The notes below the pieces were generated by a model. That model had not been told where the DNA came from and did not search any database. It was given only the letters and a program-made list of their open reading frames with translations. A DNA stretch of 64,000 nt from Apoda limacodes (Eukaryota; Arthropoda; Insecta; Lepidoptera; Limacodidae): assembly GCA_946406115.1 (NCBI GenBank), contig OX291551.1, positions 7,750,001 to 7,814,000 on the forward strand, written 5' to 3'. Positions within the stretch are counted from its first letter, which is position 1. Each line of letters opens with the position of its first letter. Shown here one piece after another: positions 13,901-28,900 of this stretch. The position numbers were made by a program, and so were the translations under genes.

Positions 13901-16900
13901 TACCTCAGAAATATTCGGATCCTTATTATTACGAGCCGTGGTCCAAGCCTCATATTCAGTTTGCTGAAACTACTGTTGTTTTTTGACGCCGGCAGCTACT
14001 CGCGGGTTAGGAATATAATATTCCATATCAGCGAGGATTGTCTTAGTGACAGCGGCTGCGCAGACGTCAGGATCTTCTGAGCTAAAGCAGATCTGCCTCC
14101 ACGGGTACGATGCATAAAATTCTTGCAATACATCCCAGTTTGCCAACTTATAATACCACACACGATGCCAATTAGTTGGCATAGAGGCGCATTTACTGAG
14201 TCGGAATATCCGTCCGGACGTGTAGTTTGCAGAAGGTCTAGAAAGGAGCTCGTTTGGTCCTCTATATCTGGTATTCTTGTTGGAGATAGTACCAGCTGAG
14301 AGAATTCATATGTCAGAGCAAATTCATGAGCAGATATCCCTGCGTAGTTATTGGTTCGAGAACTGAGTCACTCACGATGGTTGGCGTTGAAGTCTCCCAA
14401 AATAACTAGTTCTGGTGTGGGATATTGCTCTAGAACTTTGTCAGTGGTCAAACTCAGGTGCGTGAAAAGTCAAGCTACGTCCGCGTCACCGCTATGAGAC
14501 CTGTGTAAGCACGCATAGATACGAGTGTAGCCACCGTGATCCACGTGCATCCACAATATCGACAGGTCCCTGTCTTTAAGGCTATAACATAACCATTTCT
14601 CAAAAACATAGTGACATTAATCTATTTCTCAATAGCTTCGTCCTCTTGACTTGACAAGAGTCTACGAGCTGTCATAAAGTTGACGATCCAAAACTCAAAA
14701 GCGGTAGAATCTTTATTCTGTGCTCTTTTACGATTGACGAGAAGATACTTTGGCTTAATTTCTGACAGTTAGGTTACTACTACATACCTAGTAGGCTCGT
14801 CTAGCAGCATGATGTGAGGATCAGTGAGCAGCTCACAGGCGACAGTCAGCCTTTTCCGCTCTCCCCCTGAGAGTCGAGCTGCCTTCACGTGGAGAACATC
14901 TTGGATCCCTAGTTGTGTGGCAACCATTTTGATCTGCAACAAGTAAGAACAAATCAAAAGTTAACTAACTTGGTTTGTTATTTTAAAGAAAATTTATAGC
15001 TTTGTAGTTTTAGAAAACCATTAATTAGGGTGCCAATTTTGACTAAAGTTTTAAAACGACGAACTGTGCTATTGGCAGTTACTAAAATTAATAATTTCAA
15101 TGTTTCCTTTGACAAATCTTTAATTAGTTTATATTACTTTTGGGGATGAAACATTTGGACGGCCACTTTTTAAGATCTCTATTTTAAAACGTAAATCTGA
15201 GACAAGATTGATTTTTCAGGGTTCCGTACCCAAAGGGTAATTAGCGGAACCCTATTACTAAGACGTTACTGTCCGTCCGTCCGTCTGTCACCAGGCTGTA
15301 TCTCATGAACCGTGATAGACAGTTAAAATTTTCACAGAAAATGCCGCTATAACAGCAAATACTAAAAAACAGAATAAAATAAATATTTAAGGGTACCATA
15401 CAACAAACGTGAATTTTTACTCGATATTAATAACGGCAACAGATAGTCGCTTAACATATTCTTAGAATATTTAGTTATATATTCACGCTAAAAATAAATA
15501 ATTAAATGGTTTAAGTGGGCTTTCATACAACAAACGTGATTTTTTGCCGCTTTTATAGATAATGGTACGGAACCCTTTGTGCGCGAGTCCGACTAGCACT
15601 TGGCTGATTTTTTAAATTTTTTGGCAGTAGACGTTTCCTTTATTAATGATTTTACTGTTGTGGTGTTGTAAATAGGGTTACCAGAATACTGCATTATTTT
15701 AGCGTTTGTCATGTTCTCCCATTTTTTTTGTTCACGGGATTCATCGATTTCTGTTCTTCCAGTAAGTTCATCACCTAAATATTATCAATCAACGAAATAC
15801 AATCAATGCAAATAAAAAATACAATCAAAATATTGTACCCTGACATCTTTACACGATTTTTATTTAATTAATAACAACGCCCCAAATTAAGATAGGCTTG
15901 TACCTTATGTGGAGCCCAAACTCGATACAATAGATAAAAATACTGCTATATAGTTTTTTGTATAAACATAACATATTATACATAGATAACACCCAGACTG
16001 AAGACAAACACAAATGTTTATCACATAAATGTTTATCTTGTGCGGGAATCGCAACCATGCCCCTCGGGTCAGCATACAGGTCATTACCCATTAGGACGGA
16101 CTCGACAAATGTAATTAATGGACGCCTCCTTACTCTCATTTTATTGGTCAAATTATGAAGGTCACTATTCAGATGGTGACTGCTGAAGTTATCTCGATTA
16201 TACACATGGGCTGTTACTGATGATAAAAAATGACTCACTGGCACTGGGTTTTTTGGATGTGGAGCTCCTGACACATATGTAGAGGGCCACGAGACGAATG
16301 TACCTATCTAGTTGTACTACAAATATTTTATTCATAAAAGAAGGTCGTCCTGACATACGGGGTACGTGATGCGCTATGGTCGTCATCGTCTCAGTCAGGC
16401 AGACCGTGTGCTTGTTTGCCACCTTAGTGGTATTAAAAAAAAAAAAAGTAGGAAAACGTCCACTGTTAGTCCACAGCTGAAACAACTTTACATCGCCTTC
16501 GATAAATTCGACTCAGTCCCTTATAAACAGGACGTATAACAACCTTGCTGAATGTTTGAGCTATGTCAGTAACTTTGGCTTTTCGGCGAATTTCCTCGTT
16601 CAGAATTTTATCGCACAAAGAAACACCATAGCTTTTGAACAGGAAGATGTTAAGCTATTATCCAAGCACTAGTTGAACTGAATTATTCGATTCGATTTCT
16701 CAAAGTTGCAACCGAACTTGACTAGTTGCCCTAGGTGTGAATTCTTTGGCAAATTCAAAAAAATTGCATTTGCAACAACAATCGGATTGGGAACAACTTG
16801 GACTTTGAATATTAAGTACCTTCGTTTTATCCATGTTTATTTCAAGGCTGACCTGTTGGAAAATTCTGCTGAGGTCTTCGAAAATCAAACTACCCTTTCT

Positions 16901-19900
16901 TTCAATTATTCAGATATGACCACTATCTCCTCAGCAAATTAGCAAGCCTTAATAAAGGCATGTAACTTGTTTAGTTCATAGTTAGGGAGGTTTGCGACGT
17001 GTATCTTATACGTAGATATCTCTTCATATGAAGGTCATTGCTTGCAGTGTGATCATAATGTAATTTCTAATTGTTCGAGAACATTTACAATAATAATTTA
17101 CAACTGCCGCAGAGATAAAATGTGGTGTTTTTTTCCGCGGAATACTCTACATATTATAATGTTCGTAACTGGATTGTGATTTCAATAGGTACCTATACAA
17201 GCGAATTATGATTTAGATCTATAGAAAACAGATATAATTATAATTCACAGAATGTTATGGAAAGTAATATCTACTAAAATATTTAAAACAAGACAACAAG
17301 ACAAGGATAATACGTGGTTAATTCGTGCAATATAGGAGGAAGTGTCGGTTTTTAACAGATACATTCTACAATAGCTTATGCTATTTTGTGTTACCTGCGC
17401 TTTGTACGAAGAGGAAATTTAAAAAATGTATTTAGTGAAAGCTCTAGTTGCGTGCTTTTAGCCCCTTAAACCCACAAGTGGGTCTTAATCTCAAGTCCCA
17501 TGCACCTATTGCTTTGACTGTAGTTCCCCGTAGCCGCACCGTTAATTCTTGAAATGCTAAGAAAGTTCTCAGAGTGGGATTTCTACCGCGACTCCTTGAT
17601 TATATTAAGGAAGTTTTTTTTACGGCAAGCCAATTACTGTTATAGTTATTCCTGCAAGAAATTTAAATTTTCCTAAATAAAGTTTAGTCTCTATGTATAG
17701 TATATCATTCAGTGTATAAGTTATCTCCATTTCGAATTTAAGCCATTGATCCATTCAGGTGTCTCATCAAAATCGGCTCAGTGGCTGTACCGAATTTTTG
17801 TTATTGTGCGCGCCCGGGACTCAAATTATCTCCATTCCAAATTTCATCTTAATCGCTACAGCGGTTTAACAGTAAGGAGGTAACAGACAGACAGACAGTG
17901 ATTTTTTCGAATTTTTATTAGTACTAGCTTTTGCCTGCGGTTTCACCCACCCTAAATCCGTTTATCGGTGTAAAATTCCAACAGCAACTCCTCAGTTATA
18001 AAAAAACCAACTCACACTTAACGTTTTCAAGAAGCCTTTGTCCTTCGCCGGGACTCAAACTATCTTCATACCAAATTTGCCTGCAGTTCCACACACCCTA
18101 AATTTGGTTATTGGTGTAGGATTTAAACGGCAACTCAATTCGAATAAAAATACCGACTCACACTCGAAGTGTGAAGTGTTTTAATTAGCTTATGTCCTTT
18201 TTCGACACTCAAACTATCTCCATGCCTAATTTCATCTAAATCAGTACAGCGGTTTATGCGTAAAGAGGTAACAGCCAGACAGAGTTACTTTCGCATTTAT
18301 AATCTGTGTATAAATGGATATGCAGCAGAAATACCGTTGGGGAATCCAGCCTTTGGTTATAGAAGCAATTACATATGTAGTAATACTAAGTATGGCTTTT
18401 ATGCCTTTGCTGGACTAAAAACTAGCCAACTATTTCACCAAGCCTCTGGCACTCTCTGAAATGGTATTCTGTAGAAATCAGATTAAATTAAAACTTAATT
18501 TAATTCAAAGAAAACTTTACCGGTTCTCCATACCCTAGCTATAATACAGGTCGATAAAATCTGGTCTAAGCGTGTTTTCAAAAAGGTCAATAAATTAAAC
18601 AGACCGGTTATCGCGACCCGGATCGTATTTATGGATGACAGGATTACCAAAAAAGTACCGTTTTCAGAGTTTTTTTAATGTCAACTACAACTCAAAATTT
18701 ACATAAGTTTTGCAGCAATGCCTCCAAATGAATCGTTTACATTTTTGACAGTTACTGCCGACCTAGACTAGATGATGGTTATTGTGACCTAATCTGAGAA
18801 TTTCTGGCCATAAAACGATTTTAGTCGTGGTCTCTAGGACTATAAGCAATATACCCACCTACTATAACCCAATAGCAACAGAACTATATTTCTATTGTAT
18901 TTTGTATTGTAAATTATATTGAAATATTGAATGTACTTATAAAATACACAATGTGTCCTCAAATAAGTGTCGCAATTAGCCCCAGACCCAAGGTAATGGA
19001 GATTGCGGCACCGCAGTAGTAGTTAATTGTGATTGGAGTTGTCGATATACTAACAGCATGAAGGCGTTCTCGTCGAGTGGCATTAGGCAGCTTAAGGCTG
19101 GCAGCAAATTTGAGGGTCTCCCCCGCAGTCAGCGTGTCTATGAGAGAAGCATGCTGAGCTACTAGCACTGCCTTTCTGCCGGCTCCATATATAGATCCTG
19201 TTACGCTGGTTTTTCTGAAACAAAAGAAGAAGAATATAAGTACTTATCTACAGTGAATGAATATATAATGCAAGTTGAAACTAAGAAAATTGATGATTTA
19301 TTCGTTTATTTCTTTAATGAGGAATAGTTATATTGTAACATACGGACAAAACAAGCCATCAAAAACATAACATGTACAAAAATGCACAAGTCTCGCGAAG
19401 CAGTTCTTCTACCATAAAGGACTTTTTCCTAACTTAGTATTATATTACTGTATATGCGTTTGCCAAGTCACTCTATTTATTAGATAAATAAAAAACTGTT
19501 ATATTGATATAGTTACTATAAAACGCTGTTAGCCAACTAACAATGTATCAATATATTAAAATTAGATAGTTCCTCCAATAGATAGGTAGGTACTGAATTA
19601 ACCGACTTGGTTTACATTCGATTTTTCACAACTTCTTATGGCAGAAGAACTGCGTTGTGAGACTTTTTTGTACTACATGTTATGTTTTTGGTGGGATATT
19701 ATTACTTTTTGTAGGTCCTTTTTTTAGGCTTTGATGTATTAATTTTTGACAAGTCTGGATGGTAAATGCATCTAAGTATAATATATTCAGGAATTGCAGA
19801 CTACTGCGCTTTAATACAACCAAATTTGACATTTATTAGATGTAACCCACCTAGACTTGAAAGTGCCACATACACTTGACTGTATGTTAATATTGAAGAA

Positions 19901-22900
19901 CCAATGTCCATCAATGCACTATTAAGACTTAGCCCTTGACTGTTCTGTATTATAATAGCATGAGCTATACACATTGGAAAGTGTTCGCGATGAACATAAG
20001 ATTTATTAATAATTTCAAATTTAGTTTTGTCCTGACCAAGACCAAAACAAAATTAAGGAACTTTGAATTGCAATATTTCTCAAACTACTGGTTCAAATTC
20101 AATGTAATTTAAAAAATATATCTAGCTATAACATGCCCTCTTGGTCACTGAAAACAAAAAGATGGTACGGTTGTTTTTGCTTTTTTGCTCGACTTGGCGG
20201 GGGCAATTCCGTGCCGCCAGATAATAGTTTGTGTTCCCTTTTTTTTCAATTGGCAACGGATACTACGACACTACTATAACTGCTCTATAATTAATAATAA
20301 TTGGCTGTGTCCTAAAGTCCGAAACGTACCGACTTTACTTTTATGCTAGTAAATAAATATTTTTTGTGTCATGTACCTAAATTTTTTTTTTTTTTTTTTT
20401 ATATTCCACTAAGGTGGCAAACAAGCTTACGGCCCGCCTGATGGTAAGCGGTCACCGTAGCCTATGGACGCTTGCAACACCAGGGGTATCACTTGCGCGT
20501 TGCCGACCCTTCAGAAATCCAATAACTTCTTTCTTGAAGAACTCCATACTGTAGTCCTTGCAGAAAACCTTGGCAGGGAGCTCATTCCACAACTTAAGCG
20601 TTCGCGGGAGGAAGTTTCTCTGAAACCGCACTGTACGCGACCATTTAGGTTCTAAAGTGTGAGAATGAATTCCCTGCCGATGGCGAGCGGTGCGATGGTA
20701 GAAAGTAGCCGTGGGCATCATTTCGAACAATTCCTCTGAACACAACCCATTGTACAAGCGGTAGAACACACACAGTGAGGCAAAGTCTCTCCTCAGACTT
20801 AAGGGCTCGATACCGCAAGTGAGTTTGGAATCGTCGACAATTCTCACAGCCCGTCGTTGAACCGAGTCAAAAGGGCTAAGCTGGTATCCGGGTGCACCTG
20901 CCCAGAGATGGCAGCAGTACTCCATATGGGGCCGAACCTGCGACTTGTAAAGTAACAACCTTTGCCCCGACGTGAAGCACTGCTTCGCTCTGTTGAGTAC
21001 ACCAAGTTTTTTGGACGCCAGCTTCACCTTATCTTGTAAATGATCTCGGAACTGAACATCGCTGGAGATGTCGACACCAAGGATCCCAATGCTCTTGGAG
21101 ATGGAGAGGGGAGTGTTCTGGAATTGTGGGACTACAGTGAATGGAGTTTTCTTAGCGGTGAACGCGCACACTTGTGTCTTTGTAGGGTTGAATCGGACCA
21201 AGTTTACCCGTCCCCAATCAGAGACCTGGGACAGTGTGGTCTCGATTTGAGACAGAAGTTCTCCGCGGTTTTCCTCTACAACGGAACGAGGGATGTTTGC
21301 ACGACCCGTGTAAAAAGCGTCTCCAGTACTGTCATCTGCATAGCAATGTATATTGTTGATGTCCAACATGTCATTGATATGCAGTAGAAACAGCGTAGGA
21401 GACAGCACAGAGCCTTGCGGGACACCAGCATTAATGTCCATGCTATCAGAGCAACTACCGTCAACTACGGTTCGTATGCGTCTGCCGGACAAAAAGCTAG
21501 CCACCCATTTGCTCAAACCCTCGGGCACTCCGTAAGATGGCAACTTCGATAGAAGACCGCGGTGCCAGACCCGATCGAACGCCTTCGCTATGTCCAGGCT
21601 GCATGCTAATGCCTCCCCCTGACTCTCAATGGCTAGTGCCCATCGGTGTGTGAGATACACTAGAAGGTCACCAGTCGAGCGACCGTGGCGAAAGCCATAT
21701 TGACGGTCACTGACCAGATCGTGTACTTCTAGGTATCTTAGAAGCTGTGTGTTGATCACACGCTCCATCACCTTAGAGAGGAGAGAGGTAATAGCGATAG
21801 GCCTGTAATTCGATGGATCTGATCTATCGCCCTTTTTGGGCACCGGGTGCACATTCGCAGTCTTCCATGAAGACGGAAATTGCCTAGTGTGGTAGGAAAG
21901 CGCGAAGAGGCGCGTGAGTACAAGACATAACTCAGGAGCACACTGCTTAAGCACCACTGCTGGTATACCGTCTGGCCCACTCGACTTATGAACGTCTAGA
22001 GAGAGCAACGCCCGCCTGACCTCCCGCTGCGTTATGGAGATTTCCGGCATGGTCTTACCGCACCACGGTATAGTAGGTGGTACAGCGCATTCATCGTTCA
22101 TATTCGAGTTCGAGGCAAAGAGACTGCCCAGTAGATCGGCTTTCTCTTTAGCGCTATGGGCCAAGTCACCATCGGTCTTTCGCAGTGGTGGTAACGACGA
22201 CTGGCAGAAGTTCCCTTCGGCAGCTTTGGCAAGCGACTAGAAAGCACGACTCCCAGAAGGATAGCTCGCAAGTCGCCCACCTATTTTGCCGATGAATTGG
22301 AATTTTGCTCTGGCAGTTGCTTTCTTACTGAACCTCGAGGCAGCATTTAATTTGCGTTTTAACTCAGAAATATTCGGATCCTTATTATTACGAGCCGTGG
22401 TCCAAGCCTCATACGCAGTTTGCTTAAGAATTTTAGCTTCTCTGCAAGACCTATTAAACCACGGTCGTTTTTTGACGCCGGCAGCTACTCGCAGGTTAGG
22501 GATGAAACATTCCATACCAGCAAGGATTGTCTCAGTGACTGCGGCTGCGCAGACGTCAGGATCTTCTGTGTTAAAGCAGATCTGCATCCACGTCTACGAT
22601 GCGTAAAATTCTCGCAATCCATCCCAGTCTGCCGACTTATAGTGCCACACACGACGCCAATTAGTTGGCCCAGAAGGATCGGGTTGTGTGCATGACACTT
22701 GAGTCCGGACGAGATATACATGTATATTGTGTCATATACCTAAATATACATGTATATGTATATGAGTCCGGGCCTGGGCAAACATTTACAATGAGTTTCG
22801 TAAAATTTTAATGTTAGCAGAATAATTTACGAATGCACTTTATATTTTACAAGCGAACATATTGCAACATGACTCAACCAATAATTTACAAGGTCAAACA

Positions 22901-25900
22901 CACACACACCATGTATAAATTATGTATGACTTTGTTTACGCATTTGATTTTTTATATGCATTTTCAAAAGTAAATAAATTTCGGAGAAACATTTCCATAA
23001 ACATTGTAAATTAAAAACAGTTACATAAATTACGCCAAAATCATAAACGCTAGATTAACCACGTCACAGACTATATAATACTTCTAGCTGTCCCGGCGAA
23101 CGTTGTTCCGCTGCCGTCCCTCTGTACCCGGCGAAAGTTGGTTTTTACCTATAGTGCCCGAGTCCGGCTCGCACTTGACATATCGAGATAAAAACTATCC
23201 TATCTTTTAAGTTGGATCAAATAACAGATATTTACGAAGTTTGATCAAAATCGGTTCAGTAGTTTAGGAGTCCATTGAGGACAAACATTGTGACACGAGA
23301 TTTATATATATTAAGATAAGATAGTAGTAGGTACAATGTATTCCGTATTTTAATCGATTCTACAAGATAAGTCAATAGGAAGTGATTGGTCTTCTATTTG
23401 GTGCTCGTGGGAACAGCATGTCAATATTTGGTGATTTTTAGGGTTCCGTACCTGACAGGTAATTAGGAACTCTATTACTAAAGCTTCGCTGTCCGTTCGT
23501 CCGTCCGTCTGTCCGTCCGTCTGTCACCAGGCTGTATCTCATGAACCGTGATAGTTCGACAGTTGCAATTTTCACAGAAGATGTATTTCTGTTGCCGCTA
23601 TAACAACAAATACTAAAAACCAGAATAAAATCAATATTTAAGGAGGCTCCAATACAACAAACGTGATTTTTTTGCTCGATTTTGCTCGATATTGATAACG
23701 GCAACAGGTAGATGCTTAAAATATTCACAGAATATATAGTTATATAGTCACTTTAAGAACAAATTATTAAATTTAAATAAAACAAATAATTAAGGGGGGC
23801 CCCATACAACAAACGTGATTTTTGCCGTTTTTATAGATAATGGCGAGTCAGACTCGCACTTGGCCGATTTTTTTAACTTTTACAATTCAAATTTTACAAA
23901 TAAACCTACTACTTCGAAGCTCATTAATATCTACATAAATTGTTAGGTACTTTATGTTGCTCTACCGGGATTCGAACCCAGGACATTCGCTACTACTTTT
24001 CCATTTTGGCATATAATAAAAGAAAGTATTAGACTTTGTTTAATATTGCGATAATTTAAGTAATTTTTAAAAAAAATGAATCAAGATATAAAAATAAAAC
24101 CTTTAGAATAATTATATTCTATTTCACATTGCATGGTGATAGCATAGTGTATTTTTGCTACTGAAAATAAAATATAATTGTACAATTTTATTATATCAAT
24201 TATGTATATTATCTTTACATAATAAAGCTCAAAAGCTCGTTTGAAGGCGCTAATCTTTGGAAGTACTAGTCGGATTTGAAAAGTTTTTTTTATTTGTATT
24301 TGATTGAAGGTTAATAGTAAGTAGTTAGGTATAGTTTATTTAAAATCACGCTACGGCCCTTAGAAGCCGAGATAAAACAAAAAAGTTACATTGCAATTAC
24401 ATTTTGTGATGAGCAATCTTAATAATACCTACTATTTGAATTCGAATCTGAAAAAGTTATATGAGTGATTTATTTCTTGCCAAAACAAGAGCGAAACATG
24501 CATGTTATACTAAGAGCAGATGAAAAATACACCTACCTAAACCGGACTCAGAATCTGTTTGCAATTCGTGTAAACAAAAATGACCTTGACGCGCGTCTTT
24601 CGCTTTGTTAGTCTATGCAACATATACATAAATACGTATAATATTTATCATTGTAAATTTGAAATTTTGTAGATTTTAGGTTTAATCAGAGTCGTGATTT
24701 GAAAACCAGTAAAAGAATGTGACAATAAAGGTAATCATGTAAGTATTTTAATGATTTATGATTAAATTACCAGAAAAATTTAACATTAAGTAAAGTTAGG
24801 TTATGTTTACAAGATTTGCATAGAGATTTTGAGTCAGGTTTACAATATTTTTCAGATATTTACATTTAGGAATTTAAATATATTAGTTATACTGTTTTTG
24901 TTTTGGTTTTTATTATGGTTTATTTAGTAACAATTACAAAATAAGAAATATAAAACCTAAAAATTATTATATTGCTACATAGACTTTCACGTTACAAAAG
25001 GTATATTGGAGCCGCCTTTATCAGTTTAATATTTTATTTGTATGTCTAATGTTGTTTTTTTTATCGTAATATTGTTTTTATAATAATATACAATTCCCTA
25101 TTGAAATAGAGTGTCGAGAGTTACCCCGCACTAGTATCTATGCATATAAAATGCTTTGTCCTGAATGACTGATGGATCAACGCTCAGCCTAAACCGCTCA
25201 TCGTAGAGGCCTGAAATTTAGAGGGTGTGTTCTTTGTATGATGTAGGTATCCGATAAGAAAGGATTTCCCAAAATTCTACCCCTAAAGGGGTGATAAAGG
25301 GGGGCAAAGTTTGTATGGGACAATGTGATTCCTTGGTCCAATTTCCATCAAATTTTGCATAACGCTGTTTTAACAAGATTGGTGGAAGATGTGTTTCGTA
25401 TTTTATTGAAATTCATCCCCTAACGGGGTTAAAACGCGGTAGAAAGTTATTTTGGCGGTCATTTGCTTCGAAGTTGATATTAATACTCCTTAGTGCTTTT
25501 GATTTAAATTACATTTTATTTTGACACATGTTTGACAACGCAATTCGATTTTATTCAAAAAAGGTTAAACTCACTCAAAAACATAAGCAAATCTTCTTCT
25601 ACACTAATATAATATTATAAAGCTAAGAGTTTGTTTGTTTGTTTGCTTGAACGCGCTAATCTTAGGAACTACTGGTTCTATTTGAAAAATTTTTCAGTGT
25701 TAGATAGCCCATTTATCGAGGATATATAGGCTATATATCATTACGCTAAGACCAACAGAAACGGACCACCATTAAAGAATGTTTCAAAATCGGTGTTTTT
25801 TTTCCTTTTGAGAGCTCCTGCTGCGTGCGCTGCGTACACGGTTAAAGTTTCGCAAAAATCATGTATGACAGAATGTTTTCCCTTTAAAAGTTCTAAAAAA

Positions 25901-28900
25901 AAAAACGGGACAGCATATGTCTATCTTCTAAGGTTGGCTCACTATAACCTTTCTTATACTAACCAAAATTGTTCTTAGAAATTCATTAGTTGCGACGGTG
26001 TTTTATACACATGATATTAATCCTTATCCAAATAAATACGTTATTTATCACAAATATTTAATTTAAAACAAAATTACCCATTACATCATTCGATTTTAAT
26101 GAATATCTTAGGACATATCGCAGTTTTAAATTAACATCGCAGCAAAATAATGATCCAGTACAGCACGCGCATTATGGGGGAAGGGCAGTACGTATTATTT
26201 AAAAATATTTTCACCTTCTACGTAAACAAAGTCGCGGGTTAAAGTTAGCGTTAGCCCAAAGTAACTGTTACTGACTGAGTGACTGACTGATCTATCAACG
26301 CACAGCTCCAACCACTTGACGGATTGAGCTGAAATTTAGCACACATATAGGTATTATGATGTAGGCGTGCGCTAAGAAAGGATTTTCCAAAATTCACTCC
26401 CTACACGGGGGTTTAAAGTTTGTATGATGCGAAGCCGCTGGCAAAAGCTAGTAGTATTATATAATCTGTTGCCCGCAGATTCTTTCTGCTAATCTATTCC
26501 ATCCGATTTTTATTTTTGTGAGAAAAAAACATAACTTGCTACTTTGTGGCATTCGCATAGCTGAGATCCCCCACGCGAGATTGGGTGAGATTCTGCTCAA
26601 CCCCCTTCCCCCCAAAACTTAATTTATGGACGCCCCCCTATGTGTTATTATGTCGGATTAGGTACCTAAGAAATAATAAAAGAAACAACAAGTAAAAATT
26701 TAAGGGGCCTCCATACAAGAAATATGTTTTTGTTGTTTTTGCTCCATTGGCATCGTAAAAACGTTAATACCTACCTAAATACAAACTAGCTTCAAACTTA
26801 CGTCAACGCTGGTTTTGCTTTATCGAAAAAACGTTAATACATCCAAGCTTTAAACTAAAAACTATTATAGTGTCAGCTCCATAGTACATCAAAAAAATAT
26901 TAACCATGGGCACGAACTCGCCCGGGCCTTTCAACCGACTTGCCAAAAGAGGGTTGCATTTAGGTATGTCTATTTCTTTGGCACGTTCTGTAGTTCTGAA
27001 CGGTGAGATAAAGAATAAAATTTAGGTTGGATTAGAAAAAAAAAAAAATTTGATTTTATAACTCTAATACTCTCTAACTTTCTAGCTTTTGCCTGCAGCT
27101 CCGCCTGTACAAAATTTTGTTATCGCCGTGGAATTTCTACGGAAATTCCTTGATATAGTAAGAAAGTTTGAAATAGCAACTTATAGCTGTAGCCCGTGGA
27201 AGTCAATTATAGTTAATCCTGTTCCTGAATGTTTGAATTTTCCGGGATAAAAGCTCATTTTTCTCCGCCCGTTCAACAACCTCTGTCCATAAAATATTTG
27301 ACGGATAATGAAAGATTGTGCCAAGGGCCTTATGCTATCACTTGGGCGTGTATTGTGCGTCAAGAGAATTCAAAACTAAAGTCTCAAATTAAGGTAATAA
27401 TCATAACAATAGGCACCAAAATCACTTTTTATAACGTATATCATATATTCGATTTATTTGAGATTAAATGAAATATGTGACTCAAAATTCCTTGTGGCTT
27501 AGAAACTTGTGGCTCAGTTTCATTTGTCTATCGGAAATGATAAGCGAAGAATAGAATTTTTAAGGGTTGGCAACGCGTGAGTGATGCCCCGCGCTTACCA
27601 TCATGCGGACCGTAAGCTTGTTTGCCACCTTAGGGGTATAAAAAAAGGACTGGGCCAGCACCATGGTCAATGAATCCTTTTCTAAAAAGAGTCCTGTGCT
27701 CCTGCAGTGGGGTACTGGGGTGTAGAATGGCTGAGGCATAGCTACTCGGAGTTGTTTACTATAAATCTGCCAAGTAATATTGATGGCGCGAGTGACTGTT
27801 TAATAAATTTTATAAGCGACTAAGCGTAGGATCATTTTCCAACTTTGTTTAGAATTGTAAATTGCAAACGGCATTCTTGATAGTTATGGTCTAGTAAATT
27901 GCTTGCAAAGCCAGCTTCATCGGAGCGATTTCTCCGTACTTATAGATAGTATGGACGCTGCAAAGCCGGTTCTGTGATTGTGGCGGTGTTGCAAATGTTG
28001 CATTGCAGCTACCTATTGGCATAAGTAAACCTCACCCCATATATTCCATAACAGGTATGTAGCCTACTGTAGGGATATAATGCATAAAATCATTCCGATG
28101 ACTTTTTTTCGAAAAATATGAACATTCGGAGATGTAGGCAGCTCGTTCCGTTGCTGCAACAATTTTTTAGTGACTTTGTAAGACTATATTACACTAGGGA
28201 CTAGAGGAGAGATTTTTAGTAGGGTAGTCGAATCTCAGCTGGCTTGATTGAATTTTAGGGGTCATAAACGAATGGCAAAAAACCTTTATAGTTTCGTCAT
28301 GTCGTGCGACATATACCGCCGTTTTTGCATCGATTTTGATAAAAAACTACAGAATTTTCAAACAATTCAAAATCAAATAAAATAGAGATTTTAGTTATCC
28401 GCAATTATTGTCATTCTGCAAAACCCTAACCTAATGCACTTAGCCGTTTTTTTTTTGTCCCAGCTTGACATGTAATTCTGTCTCTGCCGTATCTGTCCAC
28501 AGAATCCATAGTCGGTAGGTACAATCGACCAAAACTTTGCTGAACCATCTCTAAGATTAAATTTCGCTTGCACCTGTTGTCACAGAGGGCGGAGCGAACC
28601 ATACGCTTATACATATAAATAAAAATAAAATGAAATAAAGCCTTTTATTTCTTGCATATTCCATTAGATTAGATATTATTATTACATGACAAAATTATAT
28701 ATATCAATAAGAATTGGATCAAAATATTTCTTGGTAGGTAAGCATAATATATATAATAAATAAATAACAAATTGATTTTTACAACTTGATAATTATTTAG
28801 TTATTAATAGGTATCATTAATGATAAGCGTGCTCATAATTTGTAAATTAATTATAAATTCTAAACTTTTTTTCTTGCAAGAATGTATGTTAAAAGTCCTT

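Noticed and set aside
21040..21387. Plus-strand frames of 60-115 codons across 20464-22695
   Set aside because: Shadows of the minus-strand LINE A reverse transcriptase.
23950..24020. tRNA gene (minus strand)
   Set aside because: A perfect box B/T-arm is present, but no acceptor stem, D-arm or anticodon arm can be paired.
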